Shown here one piece after another: positions 36,058 to 37,448 of a DNA stretch of 37,448 nt; within the stretch, counting starts at the first letter, position 1; every line of letters starts with the position of its first letter. The stretch spans positions 1 to 37,448 of the forward strand of contig CALWYA010000001.1 of NCBI GenBank assembly GCA_944385645.1, given 5' to 3'. Made by a program: the position numbers and the translations under genes. The notes under the pieces are model-generated. The model saw nothing but the letters and a program-made list of their open reading frames with translations. It made no database searches and was not told the DNA's origin. The stretch comes from an uncultured Oscillospiraceae bacterium. GTDB taxonomy: Bacteria > Bacillota > Clostridia > Oscillospirales > Oscillospiraceae.

Positions 36058-36117
36058 CTGGTATCATACATGAGATCTCAGCTGTGCGGGGAAAGGAGGC
36101 TTTTACATGCCGCACAG
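36058..36117 (+). promoter_or_regulatory. Leader of the phage integrase with SD-containing stem-loop
   Basis: TGGTATCAT at about 36059-36067 resembles an extended -10 box. Downstream, CTGTGCGG (36082-36089) and CCGCACAG (36110-36117) form a perfect 8-bp stem whose 20-base loop holds the SD (GGAAAGGAGG) and the ATG of the integrase. The stem could adjust integrase translation. Confidence 0.5.
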
Positions 36118-37309
36118 AAGTCAAGGCACCCGGAATGCCGCCGGCGGCGGTTCTCTCCGGAAGAAAATCGTCAAGAAGGACGGAAAAGAATATCTATACT
36201 GGGAGGCTCGGTACACCGCCGGCTATGATCCCAGAACGGGGAAGCAAGTCCAGAGATCTATCACCGGCAAGACACAGAAGGAAGTGGTCCAGAAGCTGCG
36301 GCAAGTAACCGCGGAGATCGATCAGGGGGCCTATCAGGAGCCCTGCAAGCTAACTGTCGGCCAGTGGCTGGACATCTGGGCCCAGGACTACCTGACCAAC
36401 CTGAAACCCAGGACGCTGAATTCCTACCAGTCGGCCATCAGGAACCACCTGAAGCCGGCCTTCGAGAACATCAAGCTGGAGGATCTTCCCCCGCACATGG
36501 TCCAGCGGTACTTCAATTCCCTTCAGCAGGCCGGCAAGGGCAAGAAGCCGCTGGCACCCAAAAGCATCCACAATCTTCACGGCGTTCTCCACAAGGCCAT
36601 GCAGCAGGCGGTGGAGCTGGGGTACCTGCGTCGCAATCCAGCGGCCCTGTGCAAGCTCCCACGGATGACCAGGGCCGAGATCAAGCCCCTGGACGATGAG
36701 GCCATCAGACGCTTCCTGACGGCCATCAAGGGCCATCCGTTCGAGGCCATCTACCTTGTTACCATCTTCACCGGGATGCGGCAGGGGGAGGTCCTGGGGC
36801 TGTCCTGGGATTCCATCGACTTCGAGAAGGGGACGATCTACATCCGCCAGCAGCTCCAGCGCAACCGAAGCACCGGCCAATACGAGCTGATTACCCCGAA
36901 GCATGACAAATGCCGGCTGATCACGCCGGCCAGTACAGTCATGGCCACACTTCGGGAACAGTCCAGGAGACAGGCGGCCTGGCGGCTCGCCGTGGGGGAG
37001 GCCTGGGAAAATACCGGCTTGGTCTTCACGGATCCGCTCGGGCACAATTTGTCCTCGCAAACCGTATACCTGCACTTCAAGAAACTGGTGGAAAAGGCCG
37101 GCTGCCCCAAAGCCAGGTTCCACGATCTGCGCCACAGCTATGCTGTCGCCGCCCTCCAAAGCGGGGACGATGTAAAGACCATCCAGGAAAATCTTGGCCA
37201 CCACTCAGCCGCTTTCACCCTGGATGTCTACTGCCACGTCACCGAAAAAATGCGGAAGGACAGCGCTGACCGCATGGAGCAATTTATTCAGGACGTCTCC
37301 AGCTCCTAA
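36107..37309 (+). CDS. int: Phage integrase (tyrosine recombinase)
   Basis: A 400-residue integrase with an N-terminal arm-binding (AP2-like) domain (about 18-75: YLYWEARYTAGYDPRTGKQVQRSITGKT-type), a core-binding SAM-like domain (82-185) and the catalytic domain: Arg225 (FTGMRQGE), Lys265 or Lys268, His339-x-x-Arg342 (FHDLRHS), His365 (ENLGHH) and nucleophile Tyr375 (LDVYCHV). It is the most likely enzyme for integration into the tRNA site. It lies at the end of the element, followed by paired direct repeats, with attP-derived attR expected just past the window. Confidence 0.93.
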   Translation: MPHRSQGTRNAAGGGSLRKKIVKKDGKEYLYWEARYTAGYDPRTGKQVQRSITGKTQKEVVQKLRQVTAEIDQGAYQEPCKLTVGQWLDIWAQDYLTNLKPRTLNSYQSAIRNHLKPAFENIKLEDLPPHMVQRYFNSLQQAGKGKKPLAPKSIHNLHGVLHKAMQQAVELGYLRRNPAALCKLPRMTRAEIKPLDDEAIRRFLTAIKGHPFEAIYLVTIFTGMRQGEVLGLSWDSIDFEKGTIYIRQQLQRNRSTGQYELITPKHDKCRLITPASTVMATLREQSRRQAAWRLAVGEAWENTGLVFTDPLGHNLSSQTVYLHFKKLVEKAGCPKARFHDLRHSYAVAALQSGDDVKTIQENLGHHSAAFTLDVYCHVTEKMRKDSADRMEQFIQDVSSS

Positions 37310-37315
37310 GGCCCT

Positions 37316-37336
37316 AAAGGGAAAAATAAGGGAAAC
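37316..37336 (+). repeat. Paired integrase arm-type sites, right end (putative)
   Basis: AAAGGGAAA at 37316 and AAGGGAAAC at 37328, eleven to twelve bases apart, match the pair AAAGGGAAACC at 604 and 616 near the other prophage end. This is the expected pattern for arm sites on both sides of the attachment core in the circular phage. Confidence 0.5.
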
Positions 37337-37377
37337 TCCCCCCGCCAAAGCATAGAAAAACCCCGGAACCCTTGGCT

Positions 37378-37415
37378 TAACAGTGATAAGGAACTAAATC
37401 ACTTATCAACTGTTA
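37378..37415. terminator. Inverted repeat after the integrase
   Basis: TAACAGTGATAAG and CTTATCAACTGTTA form a 13-bp stem with one bulge and an 11-base loop. No T-run follows directly, so it may be a factor-dependent terminator or a protein site in attP rather than a classic terminator. The last 33 bases of the window hold no recognisable tRNA sequence. Confidence 0.45.
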
Positions 37416-37448
37416 GCTGACGGTTTTCGGGTGCATACGAAACTCCCG

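Overview
The window holds an almost complete temperate myovirus prophage of about 37 kb, probably in a GC-rich gut Clostridia (Oscillospiraceae-like) host. I infer the host from the GC-rich coding, strong GGAGG-type ribosome binding sites and gene families (PBSX/Xkd-type tail genes, P27-type small terminase, PcfJ/PcfK-like and DUF3102 proteins); no 16S or other taxonomic marker is present. The left boundary is visible. At 466-489 the minus strand carries the last bases of a tRNA (T-loop, 3' T stem, acceptor strand, CCA), best matching tRNA-Leu, followed by its terminator, with no 5' half. The phage integrase lies at the other end and the window stops just beyond it, so the right attachment site and the intact tRNA should lie just past 37448.

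Two opposed blocks divide the element at 32.3 kb. From about 32290 down to 653 nearly everything is on the minus strand: early regulators (Cro-like, excisionase-like, XRE), a replication module (initiator with an iteron cluster inside its gene, DnaB-like helicase, ParA, DUF3102, PcfK-like, PcfJ-like, small Cys-rich proteins, an HUH nuclease, a Com-like zinc finger), packaging (HNH, TerS, TerL), an HK97-type head (portal, protease, capsid, connectors), a contractile PBSX-type tail (sheath, tube, frameshifted chaperone, tape measure, LysM protein, XkdQ, DUF2577, DUF2634, baseplate J, YmfQ), then a triple-HTH protein, three small uncharacterised proteins, holin-like membrane proteins and a CHAP endolysin.

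From 32.3 kb rightwards the plus strand carries the lysogeny and accessory block: a SLATT-like two-TM protein with a proline-rich partner, an XRE repressor, about 1.2 kb of non-coding sequence with a strong promoter, an intrinsic terminator and many hairpins, a XerD-like recombinase, an excisionase-like HTH protein and the full-length phage integrase. Stretches of this block (32.4-34.1 kb) are clearly AT-richer than the phage core.

The most unusual features are small plus-strand transcription units set against the leftward operon, each with a near-consensus sigma70 promoter and most with an intrinsic terminator: a small two-TM membrane protein (moron) between the tail chaperone and the tape measure; a short RNA convergent with a 27-residue peptide gene that has its own promoter and a Shine-Dalgarno (SD) site in a hairpin; and a 64-nt RNA convergent with a 36-residue single-TM peptide gene. 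The last two have the layout of type I toxin-antitoxin pairs. All functional statements are from reading the sequence; no database search was run.
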